From contig JAIESX010000002.1 of assembly GCA_019745555.1 (NCBI GenBank), forward strand, positions 161,191 through 225,190: a stretch of 64,000 nt of DNA, written 5' to 3'. The stretch comes from Burkholderiaceae bacterium. GTDB lineage: Bacteria; Pseudomonadota; Gammaproteobacteria; Burkholderiales; Burkholderiaceae_C. Shown piece by piece: positions 28,618 to 37,042 of the stretch. Each line of letters starts with the position of its first letter. Position 1 is the stretch's first letter. Under the pieces are notes generated by a model. It was not told the DNA's origin and ran no database searches. It saw only the letters and a list, made by a program, of their open reading frames with translations. The position numbers and the translations under genes were made by a program.

Positions 28618-29469
28618 TCAGCCCGCGGCGCGCTCGGCGGCTTCCAGGGTGTTGACCAGCAGCATGGTGATGGTCATGGGCCCCACGCCGCCGGGCACGG
28701 GGGTGATCCAGCCGGCGACCTGCTTCACGCCCTCGAAATCCACGTCACCGCAGAGCTTGCCTTCGTCGTTGCGGTTCATGCCCACGTCGATGACCACGGC
28801 ACCGGGTTGGACCATGTCGGCGGTCAGCACATTGCGCTTGCCCACGGCGGCCACGATCACATCGGCCTGCAGGGTCATGGCCTTGAGGTCCCGGGTAGCG
28901 CTGTGGCAGATCGTCACCGTGGCGTTCTGCTGCAGCAGCATCAGTGCCATGGGTTTGCCCACGATGTTGGAGCGGCCGATGACCACGGCATGCTTGCCCT
29001 TGAGCTCGTAGCCGATGCTCTCGAGCATCTTCATGCAGCCGTAGGGCGTGCAGGGCCAGAAGCCGGGTTGGCCGACCATCAGCGCGCCGGCGCTGGCCAC
29101 GTGGAAGCCATCCACGTCCTTGGCCGGCGATATGGACTCGATTACCTTGTGCGCGTCGATGTGGGCCGGCAGGGGCAGCTGCACCAGGATGCCGTGGATG
29201 GATGGATCGTTGTTGAGCGCCTCGATGCGCGCCAGCAGCTGGGCCTCGGTCATCGAGGCCTCGTACTTCTCGAGCACCGAATGCAGGCCGCTGTCCTCGC
29301 AGGCCTTGACCTTGTTGCGCACATAGACCTGGGAGGCCGGGTTGTCACCCACCAGCACCACGGCCAGACCCGGGGTGATGCCCCGGGCCTTGAGGGCCGC
29401 AGCGCGTTTTGCGACGTCGCCACGCAGTTGCTTGGAGAGGGCGTTGCCGTCAATCAGTTGTGCAGTCAT
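28618..29469 (-). CDS. folD: Bifunctional methylenetetrahydrofolate dehydrogenase / cyclohydrolase
   Basis: The 283-residue FolD enzyme converts 5,10-methylene-THF to 10-formyl-THF in one-carbon metabolism. Motifs visible are [21 protein letters not shown] (with the catalytic lysine), [48 protein letters not shown] (NADP fold) and the C-terminal [18 protein letters not shown]. Length is standard. It is followed by prlC on the same strand and preceded by a terminator that isolates it from the response regulator gene. Confidence 0.96.
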   Translation of the reverse strand: MTAQLIDGNALSKQLRGDVAKRAAALKARGITPGLAVVLVGDNPASQVYVRNKVKACEDSGLHSVLEKYEASMTEAQLLARIEALNNDPSIHGILVQLPLPAHIDAHKVIESISPAKDVDGFHVASAGALMVGQPGFWPCTPYGCMKMLESIGYELKGKHAVVIGRSNIVGKPMALMLLQQNATVTICHSATRDLKAMTLQADVIVAAVGKRNVLTADMVQPGAVVIDVGMNRNDEGKLCGDVDFEGVKQVAGWITPVPGGVGPMTITMLLVNTLEAAERAAG

Positions 29470-29493
29470 ATCTCGGTTCGTCTTCGTTCAAGT

Positions 29494-29517
29494 AAAAACG
29501 CCCGCAAGGGCGGGCGT
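29494..29517 (-). terminator. Rho-independent terminator behind the two-component operon
   Basis: ACGCCCGC (29498-29505) pairs with GCGGGCGT (29510-29517) around AAGG. On the reverse strand it is followed by five T residues. It lies 20 bases beyond the FixJ-type regulator stop codon. Confidence 0.8.
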
Positions 29518-29536
29518 CGATTCGGGGGTGGCAGGC

Positions 29537-30166
29537 TCAAGCCTTGGCCGCGGCTGCCTGACCCAGGGCGATCTTGAGCAGGTCGGCCACGGTGTTGGCG
29601 TTGAGCTTTTCCATGATGTTGGCACGGTGCGCTTCCACCGTCTTGATGCTGATGCCCAGGTCGTCGGCGATCTGCTTGTTCAGGCGGCCGGCGACGATGC
29701 GCTCCAGCACCTGGCTCTCGCGCAGCGTGAGCTTGGACAGCAGGGCCTCGCGGCTGGCGGCCTGCTGGTGCACGCTGAAGGTCTCACGGGCACGCTCGAG
29801 CATGCGCTCGACCAGGTCGACCAGCTGGTCTTCCTTGAAGGGCTTCTGGATGAAGTCCATGGCTCCCTTTTTCATGGTGTCCACGGCCATGGGCACGTCG
29901 CCGTGGCCGGTGATGAAGACCACGGGCAGGGGCGAGTGGCTCTCGATCAGGCGATTCTGCAGCTCCAGGCCTGTCATGCCCTCCATGCGAATGTCGACGA
30001 TCAGACAGGCGACCTCGCGCGGGTCATAGCGGCTCAGGAAGGATTCGGCGGAGTCGAAGCAGCGGACCCGGTAGTCCTTGCCCTCGAGCAGCCATTGCAG
30101 GGAATCTCGCACGGCCTCGTCGTCATCGACGACATACACCGTGCCTTTTTTGGGGATCAGACTCAT
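29537..30166 (-). CDS. FixJ-type two-component response regulator
   Basis: The 209-residue regulator has a receiver domain with acidic pocket (VVDDDEAVRDSLQWLL), phosphoacceptor Asp58 (LIVDIRMEGMTGLELQ) and conserved lysine in FIQKPFKEDQLV. A LuxR-type HTH follows, LTLRESQVLERIVAGRLNKQIADDLGISIKTVEAHRANIMEKL. FixJ, DctR of Rhodobacter and similar regulators share this layout. Its start lies two bases behind the stop of the sensor kinase gene, so the two are a pair. It ends at a strong terminator. Targets are unknown; the divergent aceE operon is a candidate by position only. Confidence 0.9.
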   Translation of the reverse strand: MSLIPKKGTVYVVDDDEAVRDSLQWLLEGKDYRVRCFDSAESFLSRYDPREVACLIVDIRMEGMTGLELQNRLIESHSPLPVVFITGHGDVPMAVDTMKKGAMDFIQKPFKEDQLVDLVERMLERARETFSVHQQAASREALLSKLTLRESQVLERIVAGRLNKQIADDLGISIKTVEAHRANIMEKLNANTVADLLKIALGQAAAAKA

Positions 30167-30168
30167 GT

Positions 30169-32721
30169 TCAACCTGACATCTTTTCTGCGGAAGCCGCCG
30201 CCGCTGTCGCGGCAGGCCCGCCGTCGACGGGAAGCCAGAAGGAGAAGCGGCAGCCGGTCACTTCGGAGCCATTGTAGAGGTTCTCGGCCTTCATCCGGCC
30301 CTGGTGCGACTCGACGATGGAGCGGCACAGCGACAGGCCGATGCCCATGCCCTCGGCCTTGGTGGTGTGGAATGCCTCGTAGAGCCGTTCCATCACCTCG
30401 GGTGGGATGCCGCGGCCGGTGTCGGTCACGGTGAACTCGACCACGGAACGGCCTTCCACCCTGGCGGGCAGCACCTGAAGCTCGACGCGGCGCTGCTGGG
30501 GCGGGCGCTGTGCCTGCACGATGGATTCCGCCGCGTTCTTCAGCAGGTTGACCAGCACCTGCTCGATCAGGATGGGATCCACCATCAGCGGCGGCACGTC
30601 GGCCATCTGGTGGATGAGTCGGACGTTGTAGCGGCGCAGCTCGATCTCGGCCAGCTCCACGGCCTCGCTCACCATGACCGACACCTCCGAGGAGGTGCGG
30701 TTGGGCTCGCTGCGCTTCACGAAGGCGCGGATGCGCTGGATGATCTGGCCGGCGCGCTGCGCCTGTTTGGCCGTCTTCTCCAGCGCGCCCAGCAGGTCCT
30801 CTTCCGAGATCTGTCTGGATTTGATGCGCGAGACCATGCCGTTGCAGTAGTTGTTGATGGCGGTCAGGGGCTGGTTGAGTTCGTGTGCCACGCTCGACGC
30901 CATCTCGCCCATGGTGATCAGGCGGCTGGCGGTCTGGGCACGCTCGGCCTGGGCTGCGGCCTGGGCTTCGGCCAGGCGGCGCGGCGTGATGTCGGTGGCA
31001 ATCACCATCTGGGCCAGGCGGCCGTCCACCCAGGTCAGGTAACGTGTGCGCACCTCCAGCCATTTGCCCAGTTCCTCGATACAGAGTTCGGCATTCTCGG
31101 CCTCGGCATCGGGCAGGCTGCTGGTGGGCATGCCCACCAGCCCGTCCACCGGATCGTGGCTGTCTTCGGTGTTCACCTGGGGCGGTGCGCCGGCCTGGCT
31201 GGAGAGCAGGGCGTGGCCATGGCTCTGGTCGCTGAACCAGAGCCGGTACATCTTGTTGGCAAACAGCAGCTCGTCGCTGCCTAGCGGGGCCACCGACACC
31301 GAGGCATCCAGCGCCTCCAGCACCGTGGTGAAGCGCTCATAGGATGCGTAGAGCTGCTCGCGCACGCGGTTGGGCTCGGTGATGTCGGTCATCGACGTCA
31401 TCCATCCCGTCTGCAGGCCGCGAGCGTCGATCAGCGGCGAGACGTAGATGCGCGCATCGAACAGCGTGCCGTCCTTGCGCTTGACCCGCACCTGGAAACC
31501 GCCGGGCGTGACACGGCCGCTGAGCTCGTCCTCCAGTCGCGCGGCCAGCATCTCGCGGTCTTCCTCGGGCCAGTAGGGGAAGGGGGCCGTGAGACCGACC
31601 AGCTCGCGTTCGCTCCATCCCGTCATCTGACAGAAAGCCGTGTTGACGTAGGTGATGCGCCCCTGCAGATCCAGCGCGCGCATGCCCGTCGGCATGGAGT
31701 TCTCCATGGCACGCCGGAAGTTGGTCTCCAGCACCAGGGCCTGCTGGGCCTGCATGCGTCGCCGCGTGTGGCGCCAGTTGGCGATCAGCATCCAGGCCGT
31801 CATCACGCTCAGCGTGCCCACCAGCCAGAACAGGCCGCTGCCGATCACGCCCAGCGAGGCACGGTAGGCCTGGGCGTGGAGCATCAGGCCATTGCCCACC
31901 GGGGAGACAGGCACCTCGTATTCGTTGGCATGGGTGGCCCAGCCCATCCAGGGCCCGGTGCGGGTGCGCTTGGGTGCGCTGCTGCCGGCCAGGACCTCGC
32001 CGCGCGAATCGCGCAGCGACACCGCATACCGCGCCGAAACCTCGGCGGGCACGCCATAGCGGTAGAGCGTATCGAGCGAATACTCGGCCAACACCACGCC
32101 TGCAAAGCTCGTCCGCGTGTGCAGGGGCAGATGCAGCTCCAGCAGGGCCGTGCCGTCCGGCGATGCGGCACGCTGCACGTAGATAGGCTGGCGCAGTTCG
32201 CGCGCCAGCGCGTAGGCATTCTCCGTCTCGGTCGGCTGGGTCGGCCGCACGCCGTTGCGCGCGGCGCCCTGGGCCAGGCCTTGTGCCAGCGTCGCGTTGC
32301 CCTGGCTGGCGCGCAGGCGCAGCCTTTCATCCACCCAGCTCAGGCCTTGCAGTTCGGGGTACTGGTTGAGCAGCACAGTGGCGCGGTTGCGGAATTGCTC
32401 CGTGTCGAGTTCCTGGTTCGAAACCTGCTGCGCCAGCCGCACCAGTTCCTCCTGGCGCTCCAGCAGGCGCAGGCGCACGCGCTGCTGGGCGTATTCCACA
32501 TCGCGTCGTACGGCTTCCTGCTCGCGCTCCATCTCTTCCAGGCGCAGATAGCCGAAGGCGGCCACGATGGCGGCGAAGAAGAGCAGCACGGCGACCAGCG
32601 GCGCCAGCATCGCATAACGGTCCTGGCGGTGCGGCGATTGCTGGCGCCACCAGGAGCGCAGGCGCTGGGCAGCGGGGAGTTCGCGCAGGCGGGGCAGCAG
32701 ACGGGTCAGGGCTTGGAGCAT
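30169..32721 (-). CDS. PAS-domain sensor histidine kinase (DctS/FixL-like)
   Basis: The 850-residue kinase has a membrane helix at about 38-58, a periplasmic sensor region of about 235 residues, and a second helix at about 294-315. Cytoplasmic PAS domains follow (around 335-450 and a second to about 570). The HisKA domain has His613 in SSVAHELNQPLTAINNYCNG. The ATPase domain has N box LVNLLKNAAESI and G boxes DTGRGIP and GMGIGLSLCRSIVESHQG. This is the DctS-like plan: periplasmic sensing, PAS, HELNQPL-type kinase and a FixJ-type partner. DctS senses C4-dicarboxylates, but the ligand here is unknown. Divergent from aceE with 151 bases between starts. Confidence 0.88.
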   Translation of the reverse strand: MLQALTRLLPRLRELPAAQRLRSWWRQQSPHRQDRYAMLAPLVAVLLFFAAIVAAFGYLRLEEMEREQEAVRRDVEYAQQRVRLRLLERQEELVRLAQQVSNQELDTEQFRNRATVLLNQYPELQGLSWVDERLRLRASQGNATLAQGLAQGAARNGVRPTQPTETENAYALARELRQPIYVQRAASPDGTALLELHLPLHTRTSFAGVVLAEYSLDTLYRYGVPAEVSARYAVSLRDSRGEVLAGSSAPKRTRTGPWMGWATHANEYEVPVSPVGNGLMLHAQAYRASLGVIGSGLFWLVGTLSVMTAWMLIANWRHTRRRMQAQQALVLETNFRRAMENSMPTGMRALDLQGRITYVNTAFCQMTGWSERELVGLTAPFPYWPEEDREMLAARLEDELSGRVTPGGFQVRVKRKDGTLFDARIYVSPLIDARGLQTGWMTSMTDITEPNRVREQLYASYERFTTVLEALDASVSVAPLGSDELLFANKMYRLWFSDQSHGHALLSSQAGAPPQVNTEDSHDPVDGLVGMPTSSLPDAEAENAELCIEELGKWLEVRTRYLTWVDGRLAQMVIATDITPRRLAEAQAAAQAERAQTASRLITMGEMASSVAHELNQPLTAINNYCNGMVSRIKSRQISEEDLLGALEKTAKQAQRAGQIIQRIRAFVKRSEPNRTSSEVSVMVSEAVELAEIELRRYNVRLIHQMADVPPLMVDPILIEQVLVNLLKNAAESIVQAQRPPQQRRVELQVLPARVEGRSVVEFTVTDTGRGIPPEVMERLYEAFHTTKAEGMGIGLSLCRSIVESHQGRMKAENLYNGSEVTGCRFSFWLPVDGGPAATAAAASAEKMSG

Positions 32722-32758
32722 GTCTGGTGCGAGTGTATTCCGGCCTGCTTCGATGAGG

Positions 32759-32815
32759 TTTCATAAAATTCACATAATGAAATGAGAAAGCACATATCAA
32801 AATTTCGTGGAAATT
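32759..32815. promoter_or_regulatory. AT-rich divergent promoter region with two inverted repeats upstream of aceE
   Basis: This stretch is much richer in A/T than its surroundings. It holds TTTCAT (32759-32764) with ATGAAA (32777-32782) as an interrupted inverted repeat, and AATTTC-GTG-GAAATT (32801-32815) as a perfect one. A CATAAT -10-like box is at 32773-32778, without a clear -35. The region separates the sensor kinase and aceE genes. The identity of any binding regulator is unknown. Confidence 0.45.
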
Positions 32816-32872
32816 ATGAGAAACTCTCGTATCGTTTTAAATTGGCCATCAGCCTGAAACCGAGGAGCACGC

Positions 32873-35596
32873 ATGTCAGCCCTACCCCAGAATCTGTCTG
32901 GACTCAATGCCGAAGATCTCGACAGCCAGGAAACCCTGGAATGGAAGCACGCCCTGGAGGCCGTGATTGCGCAGGAGGGCCCGGAACGCGCCCACTTCCT
33001 GCTGGAACAACTGCTGGAGCATGCGCGCGAACACAGCATCGACATGCCCTTCTCGGCGACCACGGGATACGTCAACACCATCGAGCCTGAGCAGGAAGAG
33101 CGCAGCCCCGGTAATCTGGATCTGGAAGGCCGCCTGCGCGCCTACATGCGCTGGAACGCCATGGCGATGGTGGTCAAGGCCAACCGCCTGGATCCGTTTG
33201 ACGGCGGTGACCTCGGCGGCCACATCAGCTCCTTCCAGTCGCTGGCGCACATGTTTGCGGCGGGCTTCAACCATTTCTGGCATGCCGACAACACGGACGA
33301 GGGCGGTACCCACGGAGGCGACCTGCTCTATATTCAGGGGCATTCCTCGCCCGGCATCTACGCCCGCGCCTTCCTCGAAGGTCGCATCACGGAGGAACAG
33401 ATGCTGAACTTCCGCCAGGAAGTCGACGGCAAGGGCCTGCCCAGCTATCCGCACCCCAAGCTCATGCCGGGTTTCTGGCAGTTCCCCACGGTGTCCATGG
33501 GCCTGGGCCCCATCATGGCCATCTACCAGGCGCGCTTCCTCAAGTACCTGCACGCCCGCGGCATTGCCGACACGAGCGCGCGCAAAGTCTGGGTCTTCTG
33601 CGGTGACGGCGAGATGGACGAACCCGAAAGCCTGGGCGCCATCGGTCTGGCCGCGCGCGAGAAGCTCGACAACCTGGTCTTTGTCGTCAACTGCAACCTG
33701 CAGCGCCTGGACGGCCCGGTGCGCGGCAACGGCAAGATCATCCAGGAGCTCGAAGGCGAATTCCGTGGCGCCGGCTGGAACGTCATCAAGCTGATCTGGG
33801 GCAAGGAGTGGGATGGCCTGCTGGCCCGCGACAAGGACGGCGCCCTGCGCAAGCTCATGATGGACACGCTGGACGGCGACTACCAGGCTTTCAAGGCCAA
33901 CGACGGTGCCTTCGTGCGCAAGAACTTCTTCGGCCGCGATCCGCGCACCGCCGAGATGGTGGCCAAGATGAGCGATGCCGACATCTGGAACCTGCGTCGC
34001 GGCGGCCACGATGCACAGAAGGTTTATGCGGCCTTCCACCGCGCCCACAATTCCCAGGGTGGCCCGACCGTGCTGCTGGTCAAGACCGTCAAGGGCTGGG
34101 GCATGGGCAAGGCCGGTGAGGGCAAGAACACGGCGCACCAGACCAAGAAGCTCGGCGACGACGACATCCGCTACATGCGCGACCGCTTCAACATCCCGAT
34201 CCCTGACAGCGAGCTCCCGAAGATCCCGTTTTACAAGCCGGCCGACGACACGCCGGAGATGAAGTACCTGCACGAGCGCCGCAAGGCCCTGGGCGGCTAC
34301 CTGCCCAAGCGCCGCGAGCGCGCCAGTGAAAGCTTCACGGTGCCCGCGCTGGAAACCTTCAAGGCGGTGCTGGAACCCACGGCCGAGGGCCGCGAGATCT
34401 CCACCACCCAGGCCTATGTGCGTTTCCTCACGCAGCTGCTGCGTGACCAGGCCCTGGGCCCGCGTGTGGTGCCCATCCTGGTGGACGAGGCGCGTACCTT
34501 CGGCATGGAAGGCCTGTTCCGCCAGATCGGCATCTACAACCCGGAAGGTCAGAAGTACACCCCGGTCGACAAGGAGCAGGTCAGCTACTACAAGGAAGAC
34601 AAGGCCGGCCAGATCCTGCAGGAAGGCATCAACGAAGCGGGCGGCATCAGCAGCTGGATCGCTGCGGCAACCTCGTACTCGACGAGCAACCGCATCATGA
34701 TCCCCTTCTACATCTACTATTCGATGTTCGGTCTGCAGCGCGTGGGCGACCTGGCCTGGGCGGCCGGCGACATGCAGGCGCGCGGCTTCCTGCTGGGCGG
34801 TACCTCCGGGCGCACCACGCTCAACGGCGAGGGCCTGCAGCACGAGGACGGTCACAGCCAGGTGCTGGCTTCCACCATTCCCAACTGCGTGAGCTATGAC
34901 CCCACCTTCGCGCACGAGGTGGCCATCATCCTGCACCACGGTCTCAAGCGCATGGTCGAGAAGCAGGACAACGTCTTCTTCTACATCACCCTGCTCAACG
35001 AGAACTACCCCATGCCCGGTCTCAAGGCCGGCACCGAAGAGCAGATCATCAAGGGCATGTACCTGCTGCAGGAGGCCAAGGCTGCCAAGAAGGCGCCGCA
35101 GGTCAACCTGCTGGGCTCGGGCTCCATCCTGCGCGAGTCCATGTTCGCCAAGGAGCTGCTCGAGAAGGACTGGGGCGTGGCTGCCAATGTCTGGAGCTGC
35201 CCGAGCTTCAACGAGCTGGCGCGCGAAGGCCAGGACTGCGAACGCTGGAACCTGCTGCACCCGACCGAGAAGCAGCGCGTGCCTTTCGTCACGCAGCAGC
35301 TCGAGCCGCATGCCGGCCCGGTGATCGCGTCCACCGACTACATCAAGAACTTCAGCGACCAGATCCGTCCCTTCATCCCGAAGGGGCGCACCTACAAGGT
35401 GCTGGGGACCGACGGCTTCGGCCGCAGCGACTTCCGCAGCAAGCTGCGCGAGCACTTCGAGGTCAACCGCCACTACATCGTGGTCGCCGCGCTCAAGGCC
35501 CTGGCCGAAGAGGGTGCGGTGCCCATGGAGAAGGTGGCCGAGGCCATCGCCAAGTACAAGATCAAAACGGACAAGGTCAACCCGCTTTATGCATAA
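32873..35596 (+). CDS. aceE: Pyruvate dehydrogenase E1 component (homodimeric type)
   Basis: The 907-residue enzyme decarboxylates pyruvate with thiamine diphosphate and acylates the lipoyl groups of E2. Motifs: GGTHGGDLLYIQGHSSPGIYARAFLEGR, the ThDP motif starting near residue 243 (GDGEMDEPES and following to NCNLQ), HNSQGGPTVLLVKTVKGWGMG, and YIYYSMFGLQRVGDLAWAAGD. Length is close to E. coli AceE (887). A GAGGAG ribosome site lies 6 bases before the ATG. Its stop codon lies inside a 40-bp perfect palindrome. Followed by aceF and lpdA. Confidence 0.97.
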   Translation: MSALPQNLSGLNAEDLDSQETLEWKHALEAVIAQEGPERAHFLLEQLLEHAREHSIDMPFSATTGYVNTIEPEQEERSPGNLDLEGRLRAYMRWNAMAMVVKANRLDPFDGGDLGGHISSFQSLAHMFAAGFNHFWHADNTDEGGTHGGDLLYIQGHSSPGIYARAFLEGRITEEQMLNFRQEVDGKGLPSYPHPKLMPGFWQFPTVSMGLGPIMAIYQARFLKYLHARGIADTSARKVWVFCGDGEMDEPESLGAIGLAAREKLDNLVFVVNCNLQRLDGPVRGNGKIIQELEGEFRGAGWNVIKLIWGKEWDGLLARDKDGALRKLMMDTLDGDYQAFKANDGAFVRKNFFGRDPRTAEMVAKMSDADIWNLRRGGHDAQKVYAAFHRAHNSQGGPTVLLVKTVKGWGMGKAGEGKNTAHQTKKLGDDDIRYMRDRFNIPIPDSELPKIPFYKPADDTPEMKYLHERRKALGGYLPKRRERASESFTVPALETFKAVLEPTAEGREISTTQAYVRFLTQLLRDQALGPRVVPILVDEARTFGMEGLFRQIGIYNPEGQKYTPVDKEQVSYYKEDKAGQILQEGINEAGGISSWIAAATSYSTSNRIMIPFYIYYSMFGLQRVGDLAWAAGDMQARGFLLGGTSGRTTLNGEGLQHEDGHSQVLASTIPNCVSYDPTFAHEVAIILHHGLKRMVEKQDNVFFYITLLNENYPMPGLKAGTEEQIIKGMYLLQEAKAAKKAPQVNLLGSGSILRESMFAKELLEKDWGVAANVWSCPSFNELAREGQDCERWNLLHPTEKQRVPFVTQQLEPHAGPVIASTDYIKNFSDQIRPFIPKGRTYKVLGTDGFGRSDFRSKLREHFEVNRHYIVVAALKALAEEGAVPMEKVAEAIAKYKIKTDKVNPLYA

Positions 35597-35611
35597 AGCG
35601 GGTTGACCTTG
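35572..35611. repeat. 40-bp perfect palindrome spanning the aceE stop codon
   Basis: The left half (35572-35591, ending CCGCTTTATG) and the right half (35592-35611, starting CATAAAGCGG) are exact reverse complements with no spacer. The aceE stop TAA at 35594-35596 lies in it. As RNA it would form a stem of up to about 18 bp with a tight loop. No T-run follows, so it does not look like a terminator. A second hairpin follows at 35622. Confidence 0.9.
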
Positions 35612-35621
35612 CGGCGAGGAC

Positions 35622-35642
35622 TCATATCGCGTAGCGATGTGA
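35622..35642 (+). repeat. Second intergenic hairpin between aceE and aceF
   Basis: T-CATATCGC (35622-35630), loop GTA, GCGATGTG-A (35634-35642) forms a 9-bp stem with one U-G pair in RNA. It lies 47 bases before aceF and just after the long palindrome. Together they make a structured intercistronic region. Confidence 0.55.
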
Positions 35643-35688
35643 TGTCGTCCCCACAAAGTCCCGCTTCCAGGAACAAGGAAGAACAAAC

Positions 35689-37023
35689 ATGGCTCTCGTA
35701 GAAATCAAGGTGCCCGATATCGGCGACTTCGACTCCGTCGCCGTCATCGAACTGCTGGTCAAGCCCGGCGACACGGTCAAGGCCGAGCAGTCGCTGATCA
35801 CCGTCGAGTCCGACAAGGCTTCGATGGAGATCCCCTCCAGCCACGCCGGCGTGGTCAAGGAACTCAAGGTCAAGCTCGGTGACAAGGTGGCGATGGGATC
35901 GCTCGTCGCGCTGCTCGAATCGGCTGATGCGCCGGCAGCTGCTGCCGCACCGGCTGCTGCAGCGCCGTCGCCTGTCGCGACTCCCGCACCTGTGGCCGCA
36001 CCCGCCCCCGCCCCGGTAGCCGCTGCGCCGGCGCCCGTCGTCGCCGCGCCTGCTGCTGCCGTGCCGGCCCACGACCCCACGGCCCCCAAGGGCCAGCTGC
36101 CCCATGCCAGCCCCTCGGTGCGCAAATTCGCGCGCGAACTCGGTGTGCCGCTTGAGGAGGTCAAGGGCTCGGGCCCCAAGGGCCGCATCGTGGAGGCCGA
36201 CGTCAAGAACTTCACCAAGGCCGTGATGGCTGGTAGTGCCCGCACCCAGGCCATGGGCGCCGTTGCTTCCGGTGGCGGTGACGGCGCGGCGCTGGGCCTG
36301 CTGCCCTGGCCCAAGGTGGACTTCGCCAAGTTCGGCCCGATCGAGCGCAAGGAGCTGTCGCGCATCAAGAAGATCAGCGGCGCCAACCTGCACCGCAACT
36401 GGGTGATGATCCCCCATGTCAACAGCTACGAGGACGCCGATATCACCGACCTCGAAGCGCTGCGCGTGCAGCTCAACAAGGAGCACGAGAAGGCGGGTGT
36501 CAAGTTCACCATGCTGGCCTTCGTGATCAAGGCTGCGGTGGCCGCGCTCAAGAAGTTCCCCGAGTTCAACGCCAGCCTGGACGGCGATCAGCTGGTGCTG
36601 AAGAACTACTGGAACATCGGCTTTGCGGCCGACACGCCCAACGGGCTGGTCGTGCCCGTGCTCAAGAACGCCGACCAGAAGGGTCTGGTCGAGATTTCGC
36701 AGGAAATGGCGGAGCTGTCCAAGAAGGCGCGCGATGGCAAGCTCAGCGCGGCCGACATGCAGGGGGGCACCTTCTCGATCTCCTCGCTGGGCGGCATCGG
36801 CACGACCTACTTCACGCCGCTGATCAATGCGCCCGAGGTGGCGATCCTGGGTCTGTCGCGCAGTGCCATGAAGCCGGTCTGGGACGGCCAGGCCTTCCAG
36901 CCGCGCCTGACCCTGCCGCTCTCGCTGTCCTACGATCACCGTGTGATCGATGGTGCTGCCGGTGCGCGTTTCAACGCCTATCTGGCCCAGGTGCTCGGCG
37001 ATTTCCGCCGGGTCATGCTCTGA
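35689..37023 (+). CDS. aceF: Pyruvate dehydrogenase E2 (dihydrolipoamide acetyltransferase)
   Basis: The 444-residue protein has one lipoyl domain (1-75, lipoyl Lys43 in ESDKASME), an Ala/Pro linker (about 80-125), a peripheral subunit-binding domain ([27 protein letters not shown]) and the acetyltransferase domain (about 200-444). The active-site motif [15 protein letters not shown] is near the C-terminus. It forms the core of the complex. Many proteobacterial E2 proteins carry two or three lipoyl domains; here there is one, and a second nearly identical copy is fused to the E3 subunit encoded next. An AAGGAAGAA stretch serves as ribosome site. Confidence 0.96.
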   Translation: MALVEIKVPDIGDFDSVAVIELLVKPGDTVKAEQSLITVESDKASMEIPSSHAGVVKELKVKLGDKVAMGSLVALLESADAPAAAAAPAAAAPSPVATPAPVAAPAPAPVAAAPAPVVAAPAAAVPAHDPTAPKGQLPHASPSVRKFARELGVPLEEVKGSGPKGRIVEADVKNFTKAVMAGSARTQAMGAVASGGGDGAALGLLPWPKVDFAKFGPIERKELSRIKKISGANLHRNWVMIPHVNSYEDADITDLEALRVQLNKEHEKAGVKFTMLAFVIKAAVAALKKFPEFNASLDGDQLVLKNYWNIGFAADTPNGLVVPVLKNADQKGLVEISQEMAELSKKARDGKLSAADMQGGTFSISSLGGIGTTYFTPLINAPEVAILGLSRSAMKPVWDGQAFQPRLTLPLSLSYDHRVIDGAAGARFNAYLAQVLGDFRRVML

Positions 37024-37042
37024 TCCACGGGAGACGAACAAC

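Noticed and set aside
35572..35611. Interpretation of the aceE palindrome as a rho-independent terminator
   Set aside because: No T-run follows on either strand, and aceF and lpdA downstream need the same transcript. It is kept as an unexplained palindrome.
32882..35686. 934-codon minus-strand open frame opposite aceE
   Set aside because: Shadow of aceE caused by GC-rich third positions. The sequence has no motif or ribosome site and runs through the palindrome at 35572.
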